From: an uncultured Pseudodesulfovibrio sp.
Lineage (GTDB): Bacteria > Desulfobacterota > Desulfovibrionia > Desulfovibrionales > Desulfovibrionaceae
Assembly (NCBI RefSeq): GCF_963677845.1
Contig: NZ_OY782498.1
Coordinates: forward strand, 1,619,518-1,683,517
Reading direction: 5' to 3'
DNA: 64,000 nt
Numbering within the stretch: the stretch's first letter is position 1; each line of letters begins with the position of its first letter. The position numbers and the translations under genes were made by a program. The notes under the pieces are model-generated. The model was not told the DNA's origin. It was given only the letters and a program-made list of their open reading frames with translations, and ran no database searches. Shown here piece after piece: positions 56,754 to 64,000 of the stretch.

Positions 56754-57269
56754 GCAGCATCTCCCTCGCGCATTAATTCAACCACAATATAGTTATCATA
56801 ACCCAGAACCAAGGGTAACCCTCTTAAAATCATTATTTTCTAAAGGACGACGCATTATTACACTATTGTCAACAATCCGCCGGGCGCTCACCTTTGTTGC
56901 ACTATAAACACCTGAAAAACTCTTCTACCGATAAAAGCCCTGATTTCCTCTTCTATATGAATGACGTTGAAAACGGCACTATAGCTGAACAACATGAAAA
57001 CTTTCTTGATATTTCTTACTATTAAAGCTAAGTAATAATTTCGCTCAATAGACAATTTTGTTCACTGAGCGGGTGTCAAGGACCCAAAACCTCATCATGT
57101 TGTTTTAACCCGGACAACAGAACGAGGCATAGGGCCCAAGCCAACAGCGCGTTGTTTTAACCCGGACAACAGCCTTGGCAAAGGCTCCAAAGCCTCTGAC
57201 TTGTCGTTTAACCCGGACGACATTTCAAGGTATGGGCATACCATAACCCCAATTTTACTGGAGGAAAGG
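56754..57269. other. Regulatory region upstream of second amino-acid ABC operon
   Basis: A 516-bp region with no gene. It holds a 30-bp imperfect dyad (CGCTCA-N18-TGAGCG, 57042-57071) and three stem-loop units at 52-bp spacing (57098-57242). A GGAGG ribosome site at 57260-57264 serves the binding-protein gene. The kinase gene upstream runs the other way, so part of this region must hold its promoter. Confidence 0.75.
57098..57242 (+). repeat. Three tandem stem-loop repeats, 52-bp period
   Basis: Three copies of a short inverted repeat share the loop TTTAACCCGG: TGTTGT/ACAACA (57098-57119), GTTGT/ACAAC (57151-57170) and TGTCG(T)/ACGACA (57202-57222). Equivalent bases are exactly 52 bp apart. 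In copy 3 a T-to-C change in the left arm is matched by A-to-G in the right. Copies 2 and 3 are followed by a further hairpin (57182-57195; 57229-57242). They lie just before an ABC operon. Confidence 0.85.
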
Positions 57270-58094
57270 ATGAAACGCATCATTACCATTCTGGCTGCGC
57301 TGTCTCTGCTTCTGTGCGCCGCCATATCAGCTCAGGCGGCTGACATCGATCTTGCTAAAAAATCGACCCTGGAAAAGGTCATCCAAAGCGGCGAACTGCG
57401 CATTGGAACCGAAGCTGGCTACATGCCCTTCGAAATGACGGACAAAAAAGGGCAGGTTGTCGGTTTCGACATCGACATGTGTAAAGAAATGGCCAAAGCC
57501 ATGGGTGTCAAATTGACCATCGTCAACACGGCTTGGGATGGGATTATCCCCGGCCTCCTGTCCAACAAATATGACCTCATTGCCTCTGGCATGACCGTCA
57601 ATCAGGAACGCAACCTGAAAGTCAACTTCGCCAACCCGTATATCGTTGTGGGGCAGACCGCTCTGATCAACAAAAAATGGGCTGACGAAATCAAGACATA
57701 CAAAGACCTGAACAACCCCAAATACACCATTACTTCCAAACTCGGCACGACTGGTGAACAGGCTGCAAAACGCATGTTTCCCAAAGCGCAGTACAAATCA
57801 TTTGAAATGGAAGATCAGGCCATGCTGGAAGCTCTGAACGGAAAGGCCACCGCCACCGTTTACGACCTGCCTATGACCTCCATTTTCTACGCTCAACGCG
57901 GTAAAGACGCTGACATGAAATTCTTGAACGAACCCTTCACTTACGAGCCTCTGGGCTGGGCCATCAACAAAGGTGACCCCGACTTCCTGAACTGGCTCAA
58001 CAACTTCCTCGTTCAGATGAAGAACGATGGCCGCTACGACCGCATCTACAATAAGTGGTTCGGTTCCAACAAGTGGCTCAAAGACGTTCAGTAG
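57270..58094 (+). CDS. Amino-acid ABC transporter, substrate-binding protein (second operon)
   Basis: A 274-residue periplasmic protein with a signal peptide (ITILAALSLLLCAAISAQA) and the family 3 fold (GELRIGTEAGYMPFEMTD, GFDIDMCKEMAKAMGV). It should bind a polar amino acid such as glutamine or a similar solute. Start 57270 has GGAGG five bases upstream. The long leader with three stem-loops is unusual, and a strong terminator follows the gene before the permease gene. Confidence 0.92.
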   Translation: MKRIITILAALSLLLCAAISAQAADIDLAKKSTLEKVIQSGELRIGTEAGYMPFEMTDKKGQVVGFDIDMCKEMAKAMGVKLTIVNTAWDGIIPGLLSNKYDLIASGMTVNQERNLKVNFANPYIVVGQTALINKKWADEIKTYKDLNNPKYTITSKLGTTGEQAAKRMFPKAQYKSFEMEDQAMLEALNGKATATVYDLPMTSIFYAQRGKDADMKFLNEPFTYEPLGWAINKGDPDFLNWLNNFLVQMKNDGRYDRIYNKWFGSNKWLKDVQ

Positions 58095-58108
58095 ACTTCA
58101 TAGAATCT

Positions 58109-58145
58109 TCCGGGGATCGTGCACACACGGTCCCCGGACTTTTTT
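58109..58145 (+). terminator. Hairpin attenuator after binding-protein gene (second ABC operon)
   Basis: Arms TCCGGGGATCGTG and CACGGTCCCCGGA (58109-58121, 58126-58138) pair with one mismatch, then CTTTTTT. It separates binding-protein and permease expression, as in the first ABC operon. Confidence 0.85.
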
Positions 58146-58172
58146 CCGTTCTTTACCTTACCGAGTAAATCA

Positions 58173-59183
58173 ATGACAGATACTGCGACCGTTGGAACTC
58201 CCAAGGGATTCAATAAAAATACTTTTTGGAAGGCAGTCTACTTTGTCCTGCTCTTCGTTGTCATCGGCGGCTTCTATTGGGCCACAGAACAAGCTGATTA
58301 CATCTGGAGATGGAACCGTCTTCCCAGATATTTCTACTACGTCGAAACAATAGACGTAACGGCCGAAATCGAAGGAGAAGTCGCCTCCATCACCCAAAAG
58401 GATGATGATTCCGTCGTCATAATCGAAGGCGGAGGCGAATCAGAATATTACACCATCCCCGGTTCTGACGTTCGCGTGGACGTTGGCGACACTATTTATA
58501 TGGGGGATCCCATAGGGGTCTATGAAGAAGGCAGAATGGGCCTGCTTCTTGATGGTCTGTTGGTGACCATCGAGGTCAGCCTTGTTTCCATCTTTCTCGG
58601 TATTCTTCTCGGCCTGTTCACCGGCCTTGCCAGAATATCCAGTAACCCCTGTCTAAAATGGGGAGCCATTACATACATTGAATTGATCCGAGGTTCTCCC
58701 CTGCTTGTCCAGATCATGATCTGGTACTTTGTTCTTGGAACCATCATCAACAATCTCTTGGCAAAAGCCGACTTGTTCCAAATTCCCGAACTATGGTTTG
58801 CAGTAGCATCCCTTGCTATTTTTGCCGGCGCCTATGTAGCCGAAATCGTTCGTGCAGGCATCCAATCCATCCATAAAGGACAAATGGAAGCAGCCCGATC
58901 TCTCGGAATGACCAAGGCGACTGCGATGCGCAAGATCATCCTGCCCCAGGCCTTCAAACGCATACTGCCTCCATTGGCTGGTCAGTTCATCAGTCTGATC
59001 AAAGACTCATCTCTGCTCGGCGTCATCGCAATACGCGAGCTGACCAAAGCAACACGTGAGGCGGTCACCACCAGTCTCATGCCCTACGAACTCTGGTTTC
59101 TGTGCGGCATCATGTACCTCGTGATTACATTCACTCTGTCCATGTTTGTTCAATATCTTGAAAAAAGGACAGCGGAGGTCTAA
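58173..59183 (+). CDS. Amino-acid ABC permease with extra N-terminal beta-rich insert
   Basis: A 336-residue permease, longer than the usual 220. The C-terminal 220 residues are a standard polar-amino-acid permease with the loop [20 protein letters not shown]. The N-terminal part has a first helix ([16 protein letters not shown]) followed by about 75 residues rich in beta strands and acidic residues ([17 protein letters not shown]) before the second helix. This insert would lie outside the membrane and might assist in binding-protein docking. Only one permease gene is present, so the channel is a homodimer. Start 58173 was chosen as the first ATG after the terminator. Confidence 0.88.
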   Translation: MTDTATVGTPKGFNKNTFWKAVYFVLLFVVIGGFYWATEQADYIWRWNRLPRYFYYVETIDVTAEIEGEVASITQKDDDSVVIIEGGGESEYYTIPGSDVRVDVGDTIYMGDPIGVYEEGRMGLLLDGLLVTIEVSLVSIFLGILLGLFTGLARISSNPCLKWGAITYIELIRGSPLLVQIMIWYFVLGTIINNLLAKADLFQIPELWFAVASLAIFAGAYVAEIVRAGIQSIHKGQMEAARSLGMTKATAMRKIILPQAFKRILPPLAGQFISLIKDSSLLGVIAIRELTKATREAVTTSLMPYELWFLCGIMYLVITFTLSMFVQYLEKRTAEV

Positions 59184-59187
59184 AAAA

Positions 59188-59919
59188 ATGATAGACGTCA
59201 AAAACGTATACAAGACCTTTTTTGTCCCGCATGAAATTCAAGCTTTGCATGACGTGTCCTACCACATCAATCCGGGCGAAGTGGTTGTTGTCATCGGCCC
59301 GTCAGGGTCAGGCAAGTCCACGTTCCTTCGATGCCTCAATCGTTTGGAACATGCCAACTCCGGCCATATAATGATTGATGGCGTTGACGTCCTCGATCCC
59401 AAGACCAATATCAACAAAGTTCGCATGGAAGTAGGCATGGTCTTCCAGTCCTTCAACCTCTTCCCGCATCTGACCGTGCTTGAAAATGTCACCGTAGGCC
59501 AAACATCCGTTCGTAAACGTGGCAAAAAAGAATCTGCGGAAAATGCCATGACCTTACTTAACAAAGTAGGCATTCATGCCAAGGCAGACAACTACCCGGC
59601 CCAACTCTCCGGCGGCCAAATGCAGCGCGTCGCTATAGCCCGTGCTCTAGCAATGGACCCCAAGGTCATGCTCTTTGATGAGCCAACCTCAGCACTGGAC
59701 CCTGAAATGGTCGGCGAGGTTCTCGACGTCATGAAAGCCTTGGCTAAAGAAGGCATGACCATGGTCGTCGTTACCCACGAAATGGGCTTTGCCCGCGAAG
59801 TGGCCGATCATGTCGTCTTTATGGATGAAGGAAAGATCGTCGAAGTCGGTAACCCCGAACATTTCTTTACCACCCCCGAGCACGAACGCACCAAACTCTT
59901 CCTAAGCCAAATATTATAA
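59188..59919 (+). CDS. Amino-acid ABC transporter ATP-binding protein (second operon)
   Basis: A 243-residue ATPase with Walker [10 protein letters not shown], signature LSGGQMQR, Walker [13 protein letters not shown] and switch VVTHEMG, typical of GlnQ. It begins five bases after the permease gene with GGAGG upstream. It completes a three-gene importer (binding protein, one permease, ATPase). Confidence 0.95.
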   Translation: MIDVKNVYKTFFVPHEIQALHDVSYHINPGEVVVVIGPSGSGKSTFLRCLNRLEHANSGHIMIDGVDVLDPKTNINKVRMEVGMVFQSFNLFPHLTVLENVTVGQTSVRKRGKKESAENAMTLLNKVGIHAKADNYPAQLSGGQMQRVAIARALAMDPKVMLFDEPTSALDPEMVGEVLDVMKALAKEGMTMVVVTHEMGFAREVADHVVFMDEGKIVEVGNPEHFFTTPEHERTKLFLSQIL

Positions 59920-59946
59920 ATTGGCTAAAATCCTCATTACTAAATC

Positions 59947-59979
59947 AAAAGGGTTGCGGTTTGCCGCAACCCTTTTTTT
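59947..59979 (+). terminator. Terminator of second ABC operon
   Basis: The perfect stem AAAAGGGTTGCGG / CCGCAACCCTTTT with loop TTTG, followed by further T residues, 28 bp after the ATPase stop. Confidence 0.92.
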
Positions 59980-60213
59980 CATAAAAAACAAAATTCGACA
60001 CTCTCCACCCATATATTTCCTTGTTATTGTAAATGTCATTCACCAGTCTCTAAATCCATTCCCAAAATGAAAAAACCTACCCCTTGTGTGTGAGGAAAAA
60101 CACGTATACTAACTCCCAACATAGACTTATATGAGAAATGAAAAATCATTGCCGTGCGTTATTCGGCTCGATAATTTTCTATAATTGCTCCAACAAACGA
60201 TCATAGAACCATA

Positions 60214-61248
60214 ATGAAAGATATCTCAAACATTCACCCCAAAAGAATTCTGGCTTGCCAGCTCCGGCAAATCGGAGATGTCGTGCTCGCTACGCCATCT
60301 ATTCGGCTGCTCAAAGAACGATTCCCGAATGCAAAACTCGATGTATTGACAGAAAAAAAATGTGCATCGGTTTTAGAAAACAACCCACATATCGATCACA
60401 TTTGGACTATTGACAAAAAGGCTCTTAGCAACCCTTTGACCGCTTTAAAATACTATCGAAAAGTTGGCAAAAGCGGCTATGATCTTATTGTTGATTTTCA
60501 ACAACTCCCGCGCTGTAAATGGGTCGTTCGTTTTTCAACGGCTCCAGTTCGTTTGACCTTTCAACCTCCATGGTACAACCGTCATCTCTACACTCACTGG
60601 ACAACGCCCCTCAACGGCTATGCGGCCAAGTGCAAAGCAAGTGTTCTCCGCCCCTTGGGCATTGAGTGGAAAAACGAACCACCTGAAATTTTCTTCACAA
60701 AAGTAGAAAAGGACTGGGCCAAAAATTTCATTGCCTCACAAGGCATGGAGCCATGCCGCTTTGTTACTATCGACCCCAGCCATCGCCGGATCACCCGGAA
60801 ATGGCCTGAACGGCACTTTGCCGGCCTCATTCAGCTCATGAAAAAACGCTATCCTGATCTGAAATTCTTCATATTGTATGGCCCTGGAGAACTACCGGTT
60901 GCGCAAGAAGTAGCCCAAATAGCCGGAGATGGTGTTATCATCTCCGACAACATGCTTTCCCTCCGCGAAATGGCTGCAGTCCAATCCATGGCAGCACTCC
61001 ATGTAGGAAACTGTTCAGCCCCCCGACACTTTGCCGTAGCGGTAGACACACCTTCTTTGGTTATTCACGGTGCCACTGGCTTTGGTTGGCGATTTCCATC
61101 AGACGAACACGTCAGCTTGGATAAGGGATTGCCTTGCCGTTCCTGCAACCAAAACAAATGTGAAACCCGAGAATGTCTGGAAACTTTCCATCCCGAAGAG
61201 TGTTTAGACGAAGCCTTACGGCTCCTCGCCTTAAGGTATGTTTCCTAA
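60214..61248 (+). CDS. Family 9 glycosyltransferase (heptosyltransferase-like)
   Basis: A 344-residue GT-B enzyme beginning near KRILACQLRQIGDVVLATPS, the GT9 signature seen in WaaC/WaaF/WaaQ heptosyltransferases. The C-terminal half has HVGNCSAPRHFAVAVDTPS, the donor site region. It builds lipopolysaccharide core or related surface glycans. The C-terminal CRSCNQNKCETRECLE cysteine cluster is a common feature of this subgroup. It is followed 155 bp later by the Leg genes and likely has a separate promoter. Confidence 0.88.
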   Translation: MKDISNIHPKRILACQLRQIGDVVLATPSIRLLKERFPNAKLDVLTEKKCASVLENNPHIDHIWTIDKKALSNPLTALKYYRKVGKSGYDLIVDFQQLPRCKWVVRFSTAPVRLTFQPPWYNRHLYTHWTTPLNGYAAKCKASVLRPLGIEWKNEPPEIFFTKVEKDWAKNFIASQGMEPCRFVTIDPSHRRITRKWPERHFAGLIQLMKKRYPDLKFFILYGPGELPVAQEVAQIAGDGVIISDNMLSLREMAAVQSMAALHVGNCSAPRHFAVAVDTPSLVIHGATGFGWRFPSDEHVSLDKGLPCRSCNQNKCETRECLETFHPEECLDEALRLLALRYVS

Positions 61249-61403
61249 TTTTACATTTGAAAATGTCCAAAATCAAAATATTGACATAAATAGACATATC
61301 ATCCTCTGACGCTCTCATATTCCTCTCTTGCCTTCCTCTAATGGAGGACATATGTTCACAATAAATTACAAGATCTTCCGTCTTAAACAGGAATGGGTAT
61401 AGT

Positions 61404-62414
61404 ATGAATCTAAAAGGAAAAAAAATTCTCGTCACCGGCTCAGATGGTTTTATTGGTTCCCATCTGGTCGAATATCTAATTCGCCAAGGGTATTCAGTCC
61501 GCGCCTTTGTCCTTTATAATTCCTTCAACTCTTGGGGATGGCTCGACGAATCTCCAAAAGATATAATAGACAATTTGGAAATATTCTCTGGTGACGTACG
61601 CGACCCTAACGGGGTACGCGAAGCCATGAAGGGATGTGATGTGGTCATGCATCTTGCTGCACTCATCGCTATCCCGTATTCCTACCACTCTCCGGACACG
61701 TATGTTGATACCAATGTCAAAGGCACTCTGAATATCGTTCAAGCTGCCAAAGACCTTGGCGTAGAACGTGTTGTGGTCACTTCCACAAGTGAAGTTTATG
61801 GTACAGCGCAATTTGTTCCCATCACCGAAGATCATCCGCTTCAAGGTCAATCTCCATATTCAGCCACAAAGATCGGTGCTGACCAGATAGCTATGAGCTT
61901 CTACAATGCCTTTGAAACACCCGTATCCATCATTCGTCCGTTTAACACCTATGGGCCTCGCCAGAGTGCTCGAGCGGTCATTCCAACCGTTATTACGCAA
62001 ATTGCCAATGGTGCGGAGACTATCAAACTCGGCGCACTCACACCCACTCGTGACTTCAACTATGTATCCGATACAGTCCGCGGTTTTGAAGCCGTAGCAG
62101 CATCTGACGACTGTATAGGGGAAGTGGTCAACGTGGGGAGCGGATTTGAAGTATCAATAGGTGACACAGCACAAGCCATTGCCGATGTGATGGGAGCAAA
62201 TATCGAAATAGTCTGCGATCAGGAACGAATTCGCCCTAAAAACAGCGAAGTTGAAAGATTATTTGCCGGAAATGAGAAGGTCAAAAAACTTTGTGATTGG
62301 GAACCGAAATTCAACGGGTTGGATGGTTTCAAACGCGGCCTTGAATTAACAGCCAAATGGTTCGCTGACGGTGAAAATCTTAAACGCTATAAAGCAGACA
62401 TATACAATATTTAG
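61404..62414 (+). CDS. legB: NAD-dependent 4,6-dehydratase, LegB type
   Basis: A 336-residue SDR enzyme with the nucleotide site VTGSDGFIGSHL and the catalytic YSATK motif. It matches LegB, which makes the 4-keto-6-deoxy intermediate from nucleotide-linked GlcNAc in legionaminic-acid synthesis. The order legB, legC, legI supports this. It starts at ATG 61404 and is nine bases from legC. Confidence 0.88.
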   Translation: MNLKGKKILVTGSDGFIGSHLVEYLIRQGYSVRAFVLYNSFNSWGWLDESPKDIIDNLEIFSGDVRDPNGVREAMKGCDVVMHLAALIAIPYSYHSPDTYVDTNVKGTLNIVQAAKDLGVERVVVTSTSEVYGTAQFVPITEDHPLQGQSPYSATKIGADQIAMSFYNAFETPVSIIRPFNTYGPRQSARAVIPTVITQIANGAETIKLGALTPTRDFNYVSDTVRGFEAVAASDDCIGEVVNVGSGFEVSIGDTAQAIADVMGANIEIVCDQERIRPKNSEVERLFAGNEKVKKLCDWEPKFNGLDGFKRGLELTAKWFADGENLKRYKADIYNI

Positions 62415-62423
62415 GATAGCCTA

Positions 62424-63551
62424 ATGTTTGACGACGTACTCTCTTTCATCAGACAACTCTATCGGGAGCCCGAGGGATTCATCCCTCTCCATGCACCTAT
62501 TTTTTTCGGACACGAAAAAGAATATCTATGCGACTGCATCGACTCCACTTTTGTTTCCAGTGTGGGAAAATATGTTGACCGATTCGAAGATATGGTCTGC
62601 GACTTCACAGACGCGGCCCGAGCTATTGCCGTAGTTAATGGCACCTGCGGCCTCACCGCAGCCTTGGGTATGGTCAACGTACGTCCTGGCGATCTCGTCC
62701 TGACTCAAGCATTAACCTTTGTAGCCTCAGCCAACGCCATCAGCCACACCGGAGCCAAGCCCGTTTTCCTCGACTCGGACAAAGATAGTCTGGGGATGAG
62801 TCCTGACGCACTGAAAACATTTTTAAAAAGTCATAATCCTGCTAATGGGCATATCGCCGCATGTGTACCGGTTCATATTCTGGGCCACGCCTGTCGTATC
62901 CGTGAAATCTGCGAAATTTGTGCAGAATACGACATTCCGGTGGTAGAAGATGCCGCCGAGGTCCTTGGGAGTCGTTACGAAGGACAGCATCTCGGCACTT
63001 TCGGTACTTTTGGGGTCCTCAGCTTTAACGGAAACAAAACCATTACCACTGGTGGTGGAGGTATGATCCTGACAAAAGATGCTGAGTTAGGTGCGCACGC
63101 CAAGCATATGACCACCACCGCCAAAATCCCACATAAATGGGAATTTCGCCACGACAACATTGGCTGGAACTATCGCATGCCAAACGTCAACGCTGCCTTA
63201 GGCTGTGCGCAAATGGAAAAACTTGACGCCATCCTCAGGGACAAACAGGTAATTGCTTCGGCTTACAAAACTTTCTTTGAGGGGAAAAAAGATATTACGT
63301 ACATTGATGCACCAGCCAATTGTACGGCTAATTATTGGTTAAACACCATCCGATTTGAATCACAAGAACAACGCGACCATTTCCTAACCGCAAGCAACGA
63401 TGCAAGTATCATGACTCGTCCCCTGTGGACCTTAATGGCCGACTTGCCCATGTATGCAAACAACCTCAACGACGGTTTGATTAACGCCAGATATCTGGCT
63501 GCCCGCACCGTCAACCTACCAAGTAGCCCCCGCAAGGAGGAATGTGTATGA
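62424..63551 (+). CDS. legC: LegC-family PLP aminotransferase
   Basis: A 375-residue DegT/DnrJ/EryC1-type enzyme (LTQALTFVASANAISHTGA, VVEDAAEVLGSRYEGQHLG, FNGNKTITTGGGG with the PLP lysine). LegC adds the amino group at C4 of the sugar made by LegB. Its TGA overlaps the next gene's ATG (ATGA at 63548-63551), so translation is coupled. Confidence 0.9.
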   Translation: MFDDVLSFIRQLYREPEGFIPLHAPIFFGHEKEYLCDCIDSTFVSSVGKYVDRFEDMVCDFTDAARAIAVVNGTCGLTAALGMVNVRPGDLVLTQALTFVASANAISHTGAKPVFLDSDKDSLGMSPDALKTFLKSHNPANGHIAACVPVHILGHACRIREICEICAEYDIPVVEDAAEVLGSRYEGQHLGTFGTFGVLSFNGNKTITTGGGGMILTKDAELGAHAKHMTTTAKIPHKWEFRHDNIGWNYRMPNVNAALGCAQMEKLDAILRDKQVIASAYKTFFEGKKDITYIDAPANCTANYWLNTIRFESQEQRDHFLTASNDASIMTRPLWTLMADLPMYANNLNDGLINARYLAARTVNLPSSPRKEECV

Positions 63552-64000
63552 ACCGCAATTCGGTCTTTATAATCGCCGAAGCAGGGGTCAATCACAACGG
63601 AGATATGAGTCTCGCTCGCCAACTGATAGAGGTGGCAGCCAAAGCCGGAGCGGATGCGGTTAAATTTCAGACTTTCAAAGCCAAAGAAATCGTCACAGAT
63701 CTGGCCCAAAAGGCAAACTATCAAAAAGAGACTTCTGGAGCTGAAGAATCCCAGTTTGCCATGTTAAAGAAACTCGAACTGGATACAAAGGCGCACGAAG
63801 ACCTCATCGCTCATGCCCAAAAACACAATATAGAATTTCTCTCCACCCCCTTCGATGCAGACAGTCTGGACATGCTTCTTGAACTCGGTGTTAACACTAT
63901 TAAAATCCCATCTGGAGAAATAACAAATCTCCCCTATCTACGCCGAGTGGGCAACAAGGGAGTCCCCATGGTCATGTCTACAGGCATGACCACGTTGGAA
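63548..64000 (+). CDS. legI: N-acetylneuraminate/legionaminate synthase, N-terminal part
   Basis: A truncated frame of 151 codons running to the window end. It has FIIAEAGVNHNGD, VKFQTFKA, FLSTPFDADS and IKIPSGEITNLPYLR, the barrel motifs of NeuB-type synthases that condense phosphoenolpyruvate with an N-acyl amino sugar. Position after legB and legC makes legionaminate (or a close nonulosonic acid) the likely product. Start 63548 overlaps the legC stop. The C-terminal antifreeze-like domain lies outside the window. Confidence 0.9.
   Translation, partial: MNRNSVFIIAEAGVNHNGDMSLARQLIEVAAKAGADAVKFQTFKAKEIVTDLAQKANYQKETSGAEESQFAMLKKLELDTKAHEDLIAHAQKHNIEFLSTPFDADSLDMLLELGVNTIKIPSGEITNLPYLRRVGNKGVPMVMSTGMTTLE

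Noticed and set aside
57098-57222. A small CRISPR array (three ~20-bp repeats with ~32-bp gaps).
   Set aside because: The gaps are partly similar to each other, repeats differ in stem sequence, only three copies exist, no cas genes are near, and the position directly before a ribosome site fits a regulatory array better.
61286-61320. TTGACA at 61283 as the promoter of the Leg operon.
   Set aside because: No acceptable -10 box was found 16-18 bases downstream, so the promoter position remains unknown.

Overview
The window looks like a piece of a Gram-negative sulfate-reducer chromosome, most likely Desulfovibrionaceae (Pseudodesulfovibrio/Desulfovibrio type). This is inferred from remembered family resemblance, not from a search. 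The signs are a three-gene archaeal-type glutamate synthase with extra ferredoxin domains, a small dual-CXXC zinc-ribbon protein, a short RdgC-like protein, an RqcH-type NFACT protein, a TolC/MltA/MltB envelope set and the start of a legionaminic-acid (Leg) cluster. No prophage, insertion sequence or CRISPR array is visible. Most of the window reads as ordinary chromosomal backbone.

Layout. 1-5 kb: the N-terminus of a phosphatidylserine decarboxylase (minus), an EamA-type transporter (plus), then a chemotaxis receptor and a methyltransferase-like protein (minus). 4.8-5.3 kb: a tRNA array on the minus strand, Gly-Cys-Gly in one unit plus a separate single Gly unit, both with nearly the same promoter and each with its own terminator. 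5.5-8.5 kb: dksA, an RqcH-like gene and a hemerythrin/PAS protein. 8.6-15.7 kb: a lysozyme-like protein, mutY with a Nudix-like tail, an 885-residue zinc-knuckle/TPR membrane protein and two glycosyltransferases. 15.7-21 kb: the tolC / dual-CXXC / mltB operon, a mogA-type gene with a DUF1614 membrane protein, rfbA, and a 47-residue membrane protein. 21-26 kb: a PilZ protein, a four-gene run (RdgC-like, unknown, SGNH hydrolase, YcaO) and tRNA-Leu.

26.7-33.8 kb is a well-defined catabolic operon: RpiR regulator, polar-amino-acid-type ABC importer, KDPG aldolase with a VOC-like tail, KDG kinase and a class I aminotransferase. Its promoter has an operator-like palindrome over the -10 box. 33.9-43.0 kb is one giant VCBS/von Willebrand adhesin gene with its own promoter and terminator. 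43.6-46.8 kb holds an HD-domain protein, an MsbA-like exporter and a secreted HExxH protein. 46.8-51.9 kb is the three-gene glutamate synthase. 52.4-56.8 kb holds a lone HicB, MltA, an AI-2E family protein and a REC-kinase-REC hybrid. 57.0-59.9 kb is a second amino-acid ABC operon with three stem-loops spaced exactly 52 bp apart in front of it. 60.2-64.0 kb carries a GT9 glycosyltransferase and legB, legC and legI for a nonulosonic-acid surface sugar.

How the genes connect. Both amino-acid ABC operons place a strong hairpin-plus-T-run between the binding-protein gene and the permease gene, which should give more binding protein than membrane complex. Envelope and surface functions recur (two lytic transglycosylases, TolC, MsbA-like exporter, adhesin, glycosyltransferases, Leg genes). 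The most unusual items are the 52-bp-periodic stem-loop array at 57.1 kb, the zinc-knuckle/TPR membrane protein, the RpiR/aldolase/aminotransferase operon and the giant adhesin.
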